From: Rhizobiales bacterium 32-66-11
GTDB taxonomy: Bacteria > Pseudomonadota > Alphaproteobacteria > Rhizobiales > Xanthobacteraceae
DNA: 45,636 bases
Direction: 5' to 3'
NCBI GenBank assembly: GCA_002304505.1
Contig: NCEH01000013.1
Coordinates: forward strand, 1-45,636
Of this stretch, positions 39,616 to 45,636 are shown piece after piece. How positions within the stretch are numbered: the stretch's first letter is position 1; each line of letters opens with the position of its first letter. The notes under the pieces are model-generated. The model did no database searches. It saw only the letters and a program-made list of their open reading frames with translations, and was not told the DNA's origin. The position numbers and the translations under genes were made by a program.

Positions 39616-40584
39616 ATGTCCCTGTCCCATGCCGCCGAACGCGCGGAGCCGCTGGCCCCGAGTGCGGAATTCGCCCGCGATCTCGCGCTCGCGCTGTCCG
39701 CTCGCGCCAAACGTCTCGCGCCGAAATATTTCTATGATGCCGCCGGCTCGGTCCTGTTCGAGCAGATCACGCAGTTGGCCGAATATTATCCCACCCGCAC
39801 CGAGATCGGCATTCTGCGCGATCATGCGGAGGATTTGGCGGCCTTGCTGCCGCCGGGCGGGGTGCTGGTGGAATTCGGCAGCGGCGCCAGCGTGAAGGTG
39901 CGCCTGCTGCTGGACCGCATTCCCCATCTCGCGGCCTATGTGCCGGTGGATATTTCCGCCGAATTCCTGGAGCGCACCGCCGCCGACCTGCGCCGCGCCT
40001 ATCCTGGTATCGAGGTTCTGCCGCTGGCGGATGATTTCACCCAGCGCTTCGCCTTGCCGCAGATGACGCAAGGCCGTCCGCTGCTGGGCTTTTTCCCGGG
40101 GTCCACCATCGGCAATTTCGAACCCGCGGACGCGCGCGCCTTCCTCGCCCAGGCGCGCGAAACCCTCGGCCCCGGCAGCCGCATGGTCGTGGGCGTGGAC
40201 CTGGTGAAGGACCCGCGCCGGCTGCATGCGGCTTATAATGACGCGGCGGGCGTGACGGCGCAGTTCAACAAGAACGTGCTGGTGCGCGCCAATCGCGAAT
40301 TGGGCACGGATTTCGCGCTTTCCGCCTTCGTGCACCGCGCTTTCTTCAATGCGCCGGCGAGCCGGATCGAGATGCACCTCGTCAGCGCCGAGGCGCAGAC
40401 CGTGCACCTGGAGGGGGCCGCCTATCATTTCGCGGCCGGGGAAAGCCTGCACACCGAATGCAGCTACAAATACACGCTGGACGGCTTCGCCGACCTCGCC
40501 GCCAATGCCGGATGGCGGAGCGAGGCGGCATGGACCGACCCGGAGCAACTGTTCAGCGTGCATCTGCTGGCGAGCCCCGCCTGA
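39616..40584 (+). CDS. egtD: L-histidine N(alpha)-methyltransferase EgtD
   Basis: EgtD uses three S-adenosylmethionine molecules to trimethylate histidine to hercynine, the first step of ergothioneine synthesis. The 322-residue product has PKYFYDAAGSVLFEQITQLA and EYYPTRTEIGIL at the N-terminus. It has the SAM motif VEFGSGASVKVRLLLD, PVDISAEFLERTAADLR and LGFFPGSTIGNFEP, and the C-terminal HLEGAAYHFAAGESLHTECSYKY part shaping the histidine site. It is preceded by GAGGAG and directly follows egtB, so both enzymes are made together. Confidence 0.97.
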   Translation: MSLSHAAERAEPLAPSAEFARDLALALSARAKRLAPKYFYDAAGSVLFEQITQLAEYYPTRTEIGILRDHAEDLAALLPPGGVLVEFGSGASVKVRLLLDRIPHLAAYVPVDISAEFLERTAADLRRAYPGIEVLPLADDFTQRFALPQMTQGRPLLGFFPGSTIGNFEPADARAFLAQARETLGPGSRMVVGVDLVKDPRRLHAAYNDAAGVTAQFNKNVLVRANRELGTDFALSAFVHRAFFNAPASRIEMHLVSAEAQTVHLEGAAYHFAAGESLHTECSYKYTLDGFADLAANAGWRSEAAWTDPEQLFSVHLLASPA

Positions 40585-40725
40585 GAAAACCCGCGCCGCC
40601 GCGCAAGAGGTTGAGATTTTTCCACATTTGCCGCGCTGCACATCGCAGCGCGGAAGCAAAACCGCTTGGCTTGCCGATGGCTTCATGGAACCCTGCCGGA
40701 AACGGGTCGCATTGGAGCGGGGGAC

Positions 40726-42018
40726 ATGCTTATCGAGGATCGCGGACCCGGCTTTCAGGGAAAGGCATCCCTGCACGGCTGGATGATCTGGGGCACCGCG
40801 GCCCTGTTCTACCTGTATGAATTCTTCGTCCGCGTCGCCCCCTCCGCCATGGAGCCGGAGCTTCAGAGCCATTTCGGCCTGTCGGCGGCCGCATTGGGCG
40901 CGGCGGCGGGCACGTATTATCTCGTCTATTCGCCCATGCAGCTCATCTCGGGCACCATCATCGACCGCTTCGGCGTGAAGCAGGTGCTGGTGTTCTCAGC
41001 GCTGATCTGCACCTCCGGCGCGTTCTTGGAGATCATCGGCTCCAGCAGCTTCTTCCTGGTGGCGGCGCGGTTCGCGCAGGGCTTCGGCTCGGCGTTCGCG
41101 TTCGTGGGCACCATGTATATCGCGGCGGAATGGTTTCCCCGCTCCATGCTGGCGCGGCTCTCGGGCCTCACCACCTCGCTCGGCATGGCGGGCGCGATCA
41201 TCGGCAATGCCGGCATCGCCCGCATGGTGGAAACACTCGGCTGGCAGAGCGCGCTTGTGGGCGCGGGCTTCGTCGGCATCGCCATCACGGCGCTGATCGT
41301 GTTCGTGATCCCGAGCCGCCCGCCGGCCGGGACCGACGTGCCCCATCCCTACAAGCCCAATGTGCTGCGGGCGCTGCGCATCGTCTATTCCAATCCGCAG
41401 AGCTGGTATCTCGGCATCATCGGCGCGGCGCTCTACATGCCGCTGTCGATCCTCGGCGCGCTGTGGGGGGCGGAATATGTCTCCGCCATCACCGGCGCCT
41501 CCAAGCTTGAGGCCACCGGCGCGGTCTCCATGATGTATGTGGGCTGGCTGGTGGGCGGGCCGCTCGCGGGCTTTGCCTCCGACAAGCTCGGCATCCGCCG
41601 GCCGATCCTGCTCTATGCCAGCGCGGCGACAGTGGTGGTGACGTTCGTGATCGCGGTCATTCCCAACATGTCGCTGCCGGTGGCCTATCTGCTGCTGCTG
41701 GCGCTGGGACTGGCCTCATGCTCGCAGGTGATCTGCTTTGCCACCGTGGTGGAGCATAATCCTCATACCGTCACGGGCACCGCGCTCGCCTCCACGAACA
41801 TGATCATCATGCTCGCGGGCGGGATCGCGGAATGGGCGTTCGGCCTGGTGCTGGATCTGGTCGGCGGCTCGGGCGACACCGGGCAATATTCGGCGCAGGC
41901 CTATCATTACGCCATCCTGATGCTGCCGGCGATTTCGCTGATCGGCCTTGCGGCGGCGACGATGGTGAAGGAAGCCAAGGAAACCGTCGGCGTGCAGGAA
42001 GCCGCCGCGCCGGCGTAA
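40726..42018 (+). CDS. MFS transporter
   Basis: This is a 430-residue inner-membrane protein with about twelve hydrophobic segments, starting MIWGTAALFYLYEFFVRVAP. The MFS loop signature is visible as IDRFGVKQVLVFSAL after TM2 and again as ASDKLGIRRPILLYASA. It has GGAGCGGGGGAC before the ATG and lies 141 bp after egtD, so it may belong to that operon. Its substrate is unknown. Export or import of ergothioneine or a betaine is a guess from position only. It is convergent with the N-demethylase operon, with a hairpin between. Confidence 0.9.
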   Translation: MLIEDRGPGFQGKASLHGWMIWGTAALFYLYEFFVRVAPSAMEPELQSHFGLSAAALGAAAGTYYLVYSPMQLISGTIIDRFGVKQVLVFSALICTSGAFLEIIGSSSFFLVAARFAQGFGSAFAFVGTMYIAAEWFPRSMLARLSGLTTSLGMAGAIIGNAGIARMVETLGWQSALVGAGFVGIAITALIVFVIPSRPPAGTDVPHPYKPNVLRALRIVYSNPQSWYLGIIGAALYMPLSILGALWGAEYVSAITGASKLEATGAVSMMYVGWLVGGPLAGFASDKLGIRRPILLYASAATVVVTFVIAVIPNMSLPVAYLLLLALGLASCSQVICFATVVEHNPHTVTGTALASTNMIIMLAGGIAEWAFGLVLDLVGGSGDTGQYSAQAYHYAILMLPAISLIGLAAATMVKEAKETVGVQEAAAPA

Positions 42019-42029
42019 GCGCACGCGAA

Positions 42030-42053
42030 GGGCGGGGCCCTGTGGCCCTGCCC
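42030..42053. terminator. Hairpin between convergent transporter and demethylase genes
   Basis: GGGCGGGGCC, loop CTGT, GGCCCTGCCC pair with one mismatch. There is no clear U-tract on either side, but the position between convergent genes supports a termination role. Confidence 0.5.
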
Positions 42054-42062
42054 CGGTTCGGA

Positions 42063-43118
42063 TCAGAGCGCGGTCAGTTCGCTCTGAATGCCCTTGCTGA
42101 GCTCAGCGCCGTCGTCGAGCGGGGCGAGATAGTCCACCGCCATCTGCCGGAAGCGCGGCAGGCCCTTATAGGCCTCGATGTCGGGATGCAGATCGCGCAG
42201 CACGCGATGCAGCCGCTTGCCCCATTTGGGCACCCGCGCCACCTCCTCCAGGCTGGCGAGATAGCAGCGGATGCCGAACAGGATCGCGTTCGAGCGCGGC
42301 AGGCGATACAGCGTCTGCAATTCCACCCGCAGATGCACTTTCTGCCCCACGTTTTCCGGTGTCACGCTCGCCTTGTCCGGCCCCCAGACGGGATAATTCT
42401 CGGGCGAGGTGTCGAGCCGCGGATTGATGGTCATGGTCCAGTTCAGCCGCCGCACCGGCGCGCCATATTGCAGGCGCAGCAGATATTTCAGCGCCCGGTC
42501 GAACACCCCCTTCTCGTGCGCCAGCGGCACCGGGCCGTGCCATTCGTGGAAGCTCATGCCGATGTCGAATTCGAACGACCAGTCGGCCTGGGTGGTGACC
42601 ATGCCGCCGTCCACATAGAGATTGTCCTCGCGCTGGTCCTGCAAGGTGAAATCGCCCTGGGCCTGGCGGGTGATATATTCGAACGGCGGGCAAGGAAGGG
42701 TTTCCGCCTTGCCGAAGGTGAAGCTCTGGTGGAGGCCGAGCGGCCGGTTGATCCAGGTCCACAAATCGCCCGCCTTGGTGAGCGAGAAATGCGCGGGATA
42801 ATCGGCGGCCAGATTCTCCATGAGGAGTTCCAGCGTGTCCCATTGCGCCGCCATCATGTGGGGCAGCACCTGGCAGCGCTTGGGATCTTCCGCCAGCACC
42901 TGCGCGCGCTCGCGGCATTCGGCGACATAATGCTCGTCGACATCGAACACATGATCATAGGCCGGACTGGCGCCGCCCTTCACATGGGGCTCGATGTTCA
43001 CCGAATACATGTACTGGTCTTCGGGGAACGGAAACGGAAAGTGCAAAATGGCCGCGCTGGAATTGCGATAGGTGAAGTCGCGGCGGAAGGTCTCGTTGGG
43101 CTTGAATTGAAGGGTCAT
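42063..43118 (-). CDS. Heme-dependent oxidative N-demethylase, alpha (DUF3445) subunit
   Basis: This is a 351-residue protein of the DUF3445/HODM-alpha family. The founding enzyme uses a PAS-like haem domain to oxidise dimethylamine to methylamine and formaldehyde. Family segments include SFEFDIGMSFHEWHGPVPLA, RLNWTMTINPRLDTSPENYP and LHLRVELQTLYRLPRSNA-type sequence near residue 280. It is last in a four-gene set with a [2Fe-2S]/flavin reductase, a DmmA-like zinc-ribbon protein and a GcvT-like protein, matching the subunits of the enzyme from Pseudomonas mendocina and the dmm cluster of marine bacteria. Naming of subunits differs between studies, so I give no symbol. Confidence 0.92.
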   Translation of the reverse strand: MTLQFKPNETFRRDFTYRNSSAAILHFPFPFPEDQYMYSVNIEPHVKGGASPAYDHVFDVDEHYVAECRERAQVLAEDPKRCQVLPHMMAAQWDTLELLMENLAADYPAHFSLTKAGDLWTWINRPLGLHQSFTFGKAETLPCPPFEYITRQAQGDFTLQDQREDNLYVDGGMVTTQADWSFEFDIGMSFHEWHGPVPLAHEKGVFDRALKYLLRLQYGAPVRRLNWTMTINPRLDTSPENYPVWGPDKASVTPENVGQKVHLRVELQTLYRLPRSNAILFGIRCYLASLEEVARVPKWGKRLHRVLRDLHPDIEAYKGLPRFRQMAVDYLAPLDDGAELSKGIQSELTAL

Positions 43119-43202
43119 GGCACATCCGTCCGGTCACGAAGATCAATGGCGTTTTGCAGCATCAGCGTCCCCCCGCAGAAGCATCGGCGCGGCGTGAGAG
43201 GC

Positions 43203-43245
43203 GCCCTCACCCCAGCCCTCTCCCCCTCGGGGAGAGGGAGCAGGG
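43203..43245. repeat. Single palindromic repeat between reductase and alpha-subunit genes
   Basis: CCCTCTCCCC (43216-43225), loop CTC, GGGGAGAGGG (43229-43238) flanked by CCCTCACCCCAG and AGCAGGGC. It is the same hairpin type as in the pair at 44851-45163 and separates two genes of one operon. Confidence 0.75.
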
Positions 43246-43258
43246 CCGATGATACGCT

Positions 43259-44215
43259 TTAAAAATCCAACACCACCTGCGCGGTGCGGGCGCGCGAGAC
43301 GCAGGGCATGATGAATTTCTGCGAGGCCTTCTCCGCCGCCGAGAGGAAGTCGTCGCGATGCTCCACCTCGCCGTCGAGCACCTCGAGCTTGCATTCCCCG
43401 CACGCCCCGCCCCGGCACAGGCAGGGCGCGGCGATGCCCTGTGCCTCCAGCGCCTCCAGCAAGGTCTGGTTGTCGGCGACCTGCACCTCGATGCCGGACT
43501 TGGCGAGCACCGCCTTGAACGGCAGGCCGCCGGAGGCATCGCCGAAGCTTTCGCGGTGGATCTTGCCCGCAGGCCAGCCGAGCGCGGCGGCGCTCGTGAT
43601 CACCGCGTCCATCAGCGCGCGCGGGCCGCAGGTATAGACATGGGTGCCGAGCGGCTGGCGCGCCAGAATCCCGGCGAGATCGAACGCCGCGCGCCCATTG
43701 CCGTGGATGAAGATGTCCTCCCCCGCCGCGTGGGGCGCCAGCAGCTTTTCGAACACCGGCGCCTCGTCCGCCGTGCAGAGCTGGTGCAGCTCGAACCGCG
43801 CGCCGCGCGCTTTCAGGGCCGGCACATAGGACAAGAGCGGCGTGATGCCGATGCCGCCGGCGATCAGCAGATGCTTCCGCGCCTTGGACGCGAGCGGAAA
43901 CAGATTGCCCGGAACCCCGATCTCGATCACGTCGCCGCGCGCAACGCTCTGATGCAGAAACCGCGAGCCGCCGCGCGACTGGGCCACGTGGCGCACGATG
44001 ATTTCATAGCGCTCCCGGCTCTCGGGCGGGGAGACCAGGGAATAGGCATTCTTCATCACCCGCCCCTCATGGCGCAGGGTGACCAGGACATGGGCGCCGG
44101 CGGAGGGCGTCGGCAGCGCCCCGCCGTGCAAGGGCGCGAAGGCGAAGCGCTTCAGCGTGGGTGAAAGCTGCTCGATCTCGTGGATGCGGACCGGGATCGG
44201 ACCTGAGGCGATCAT
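43259..44215 (-). CDS. PDR/VanB-type oxidoreductase, reductase subunit of the N-demethylase
   Basis: This is a 318-residue electron-transfer protein with an FMN-binding domain (MKNAYSLVSPPESRERYEII), an NAD-binding domain (HLLIAGGIGITPLLSYVPAL, then TCGPRALMDAV) and a C-terminal plant-type [2Fe-2S] domain with CLCRGGACGECKL and the last Cys in MPCVSR. It feeds electrons from NAD(P)H to the haem subunit. The start ATG overlaps the stop of the upstream gene (ATGA). It is 140 bp before the alpha-subunit gene, the gap being filled by a palindromic repeat. Confidence 0.93.
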   Translation of the reverse strand: MIASGPIPVRIHEIEQLSPTLKRFAFAPLHGGALPTPSAGAHVLVTLRHEGRVMKNAYSLVSPPESRERYEIIVRHVAQSRGGSRFLHQSVARGDVIEIGVPGNLFPLASKARKHLLIAGGIGITPLLSYVPALKARGARFELHQLCTADEAPVFEKLLAPHAAGEDIFIHGNGRAAFDLAGILARQPLGTHVYTCGPRALMDAVITSAAALGWPAGKIHRESFGDASGGLPFKAVLAKSGIEVQVADNQTLLEALEAQGIAAPCLCRGGACGECKLEVLDGEVEHRDDFLSAAEKASQKFIMPCVSRARTAQVVLDF

Positions 44216-44799
44216 GCGTAAAGCTCCTCGGCATCGGGAACCGCGCCGGGCACTTCGGCATCCACCTGCACGCCCATATAGGCGGCGTGCCGGCGGGAGA
44301 AATGATCGCGCACGAACAGGCTCGCCCCGCAGCCGCCGCAGGTGAAGATGGAGGTGGTGACGCCTTCGCCATAGGTGCGGCAATGCACGCAGAACACCCG
44401 CCGGGCCTTGCTCCCGGCTTGGGCGAGGCGGATTTCCTGGCGGCTCATGCCGGCGGCATCGGCGATGCGCGCCACATCCCACAAGAACGGCTCGGAGCCG
44501 GTGGCGTAAAGGCGCAGCCCCATGGTTTCGCGGGCCAGCCGCTCTTCCAGGGCCGAGAACAGATGGCCCTTGGCGCGGAACGGCCGCACGCTCTCGCCCT
44601 GCGCATCCACCACCTGGACAGGCAGCAGAGCGCTGCGGTTCACCACGGTCCAGGTTTCGAACGCAGCCGGCTCGAACCCCTCCGCGAGGGCCTCCGCCGG
44701 CAGCGCCGGGCCTTCCACCAGCAGCAGATGATGCCGCCCGGCCGGGTCCAGTTCCAGCGGGGCGTATTTCGGCCGGCTCTTGATGCCTTGATCGCTCAT
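44212..44799 (-). CDS. DmmA-like zinc-ribbon subunit of the N-demethylase
   Basis: This is a 195-residue protein matching the family named dimethylamine monooxygenase subunit DmmA (as I recall the naming). It has an N-terminal ferredoxin-reductase-like helical part (PFRAKGHLFSALEERLARET) and a C-terminal zinc ribbon with VFCVHCRTYGEGVTTSIFTC and GGCGASLFVRDHFSRR, giving four ligand Cys. The ATG at 44797-44799 is chosen because similarity begins at MSDQGIKSRPKYA and the open frame upstream runs into the repeat. It overlaps the reductase gene by 4 bp. Confidence 0.88.
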   Translation of the reverse strand: MSDQGIKSRPKYAPLELDPAGRHHLLLVEGPALPAEALAEGFEPAAFETWTVVNRSALLPVQVVDAQGESVRPFRAKGHLFSALEERLARETMGLRLYATGSEPFLWDVARIADAAGMSRQEIRLAQAGSKARRVFCVHCRTYGEGVTTSIFTCGGCGASLFVRDHFSRRHAAYMGVQVDAEVPGAVPDAEELYA

Positions 44800-44850
44800 G
44801 ATGCCTTTCCGCTTCAGGTCAAAATTCAGAAGGCCGAGCGTCCGCGCCGC

Positions 44851-44995
44851 CCCCCTCCCCCCAACCCTCTCCCCGGCGGGGAGAGGGGGTTTTGCGTGCT
44901 GTTGCCCAAACACCCCTCCCACCGGGAAACTCCGCCCGGCCCCTCACCTCTCCCTCACAGGGAGAGGTCGGCCGCGCAGCGGACGGGTGAGGGGG
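44851..44995. repeat. Composite palindromic repeat, copy 1
   Basis: CCCCCTCCCCCC...CCCTCTCCCC-hairpin, a central segment TTGCCCAAACACCCC, and a second hairpin CACCTCTCCC...GGGAGAGGT with outer arms CCCCTCAC and GTGAGGGG. It lies 52 bp upstream of the DmmA-like gene start, in the operon leader gap. Confidence 0.85.
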
Positions 44996-45018
44996 AGCGT
45001 TCCCGCGGGCGCTTGAGG

Positions 45019-45163
45019 CCCCCTCCCCCCAGCCCTCTCCCCAGCGGGGAGAGGGGGCTTCGCGTTCACTTGCCCAAACACCCCCCCCACTGGGAAAGGC
45101 CGTCCAGCCCCTCACCTCTCCCCCACGGGGAGAGGTCGGCCGCGCAGCGGGCGGGTGAGGGGG
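45019..45163. repeat. Composite palindromic repeat, copy 2
   Basis: It has the same 145-bp layout as copy 1, shifted by exactly 168 bp at both ends, so no net insertion or deletion separates the copies. Both include the CGGCCGCGCAGCGG segment. The two-copy array fills the gap between the GcvT-like gene and the DmmA-like gene. Confidence 0.85.
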
Positions 45164-45194
45164 CAAGCCCGGCCCATCGCCCAAAGCCCGCCCC

Positions 45195-45636
45195 TTACGC
45201 CCGCACCCGGGTCTTCTGTGGGTCGAAATGCGGGAACGGCACGATCTGCGCGGGAATGCGCTTCTGGTGGCCGTCCAGCTTGCCGATCTCGATCGAGCCG
45301 CCCGCCTCCACCGCCGCGATATCGAGCCGTGCCAGCGCGATATTCTGCTTCAGGATCGGCGATTTGGTGGCGCTGGTGACGACACCCACCTGGGCGCGGC
45401 CGCTATAGATGGGGTCGCCATGGCCCACATCGTCATTGGAGCCGATCAGCAGCCCCACCATCTTGCGGGCCGGATTGGCCTTGCGGCGCAAGAGTGCCTC
45501 GCGGCCGACGAAATCCTCGTCCTTATTCGCCACCGCGAAGCCGATGCCGGCCTCGAACGGGTCGGTCTGGTCGCAGAAATCATAACCTGCGAACACCAGC
45601 CCGGCCTCGATGCGCAGCATGTCCAGCGCGGTGAGG
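45195..45636 (-). CDS. Aminomethyltransferase (GcvT) family protein, N-terminus cut by window edge
   Basis: The last 147 or so residues of a GcvT-like protein are visible: LDMLRIEAGLVFAGYDFCDQ, DPFEAGIGFAVANKDEDFVG and the C-terminal barrel with SGRAQVGVVTSATKSPILKQ. In the heme-dependent N-demethylase complex the corresponding delta-type subunit binds tetrahydrofolate and captures the formaldehyde released. The stop is at 45195-45197. More than half of the protein lies beyond the right edge. It is the promoter-proximal visible gene of the operon and is parted from the next gene by the repeat pair. Confidence 0.85.
   Translation of the reverse strand, partial: LTALDMLRIEAGLVFAGYDFCDQTDPFEAGIGFAVANKDEDFVGREALLRRKANPARKMVGLLIGSNDDVGHGDPIYSGRAQVGVVTSATKSPILKQNIALARLDIAAVEAGGSIEIGKLDGHQKRIPAQIVPFPHFDPQKTRVRA

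Noticed and set aside
44851..45163. Possible CRISPR array
   Set aside because: Only two copies of a 145-bp palindromic unit, no short regular repeats with unique spacers and no cas genes.

Overview
The window comes from a high-GC alphaproteobacterium, most likely Hyphomicrobiales and probably Xanthobacteraceae-like (Xanthobacter, Ancylobacter or Starkeya are my guesses). The reasons are the order murA - DUF2948 - hisD, a Rhizobiales-type GAGCATG/CGGAAAAG repeat, a two-gene egtBD ergothioneine cluster, a heme-dependent oxidative N-demethylase operon, and many GC-rich intergenic palindromes. Species assignment is inference.

Layout. 1-3454 is a housekeeping block on the minus strand (small protein, murA, DUF2948, truncated hisD) closed by a plus-strand tRNA-Thr(CGT). 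3455-6793 looks like an accessory insertion next to the tRNA: an RtcB-family RNA ligase homologue with an unknown partner gene whose start cannot be found. 6794-12910 holds a tandem-winged-helix GntR regulator divergent from an operon of alpha-hydroxy-acid oxidase, acetoacetate-decarboxylase-like protein, a lone ABC binding protein, an SDR dehydrogenase and a fumarylacetoacetate-hydrolase remnant cut by a defective IS5-family element. A perfect 14+14 bp palindrome lies between the regulator and the operon. 12906-16510 holds a MarR regulator with two operator-like palindromes, divergent from an FAD monooxygenase, then a second FAD monooxygenase. 17028-17726 is a GST-like protein.

17784-23193 is an envelope thiol-redox island: a two-component system divergent from a translationally coupled dsbD - DsbA-like - lipoprotein L,D-transpeptidase operon. 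A perfect CTTAAG-N5-CTTAAG response-regulator box sits in the short divergent gap. The arrangement resembles the copper-responsive DsbRS system of Pseudomonas, and the sensor carries a periplasmic cysteine. 23286-25376 encodes a pentaheme cytochrome that fuses an AdhB-like triheme half to a TsdA-like (thiosulfate dehydrogenase) diheme half. 25873-34257 encodes a 2794-residue glycine-repeat autotransporter. A universal stress protein, a YXWGXW-type small secreted protein and a DUF1269 protein follow.

36951-38171 encodes a Nudix protein whose C-terminal part is replaced by a long histone-H1-like Lys/Ala/Pro tail. 38340-40584 is egtB-egtD (ergothioneine), followed by an MFS transporter. Convergent to it, 42063-45636 is a four-gene operon for a heme-dependent oxidative N-demethylase (dimethylamine monooxygenase type). 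Its leading gap is filled by two exact-period (168 bp) copies of a composite palindromic repeat, and its first gene runs off the right edge.

Best candidates for something undescribed: the triheme/TsdA fusion, the Nudix-H1-like fusion, the TCS-dsb-L,D-transpeptidase regulon with its box, the RtcB-partner locus, and the double-wHTH GntR with its long palindrome.
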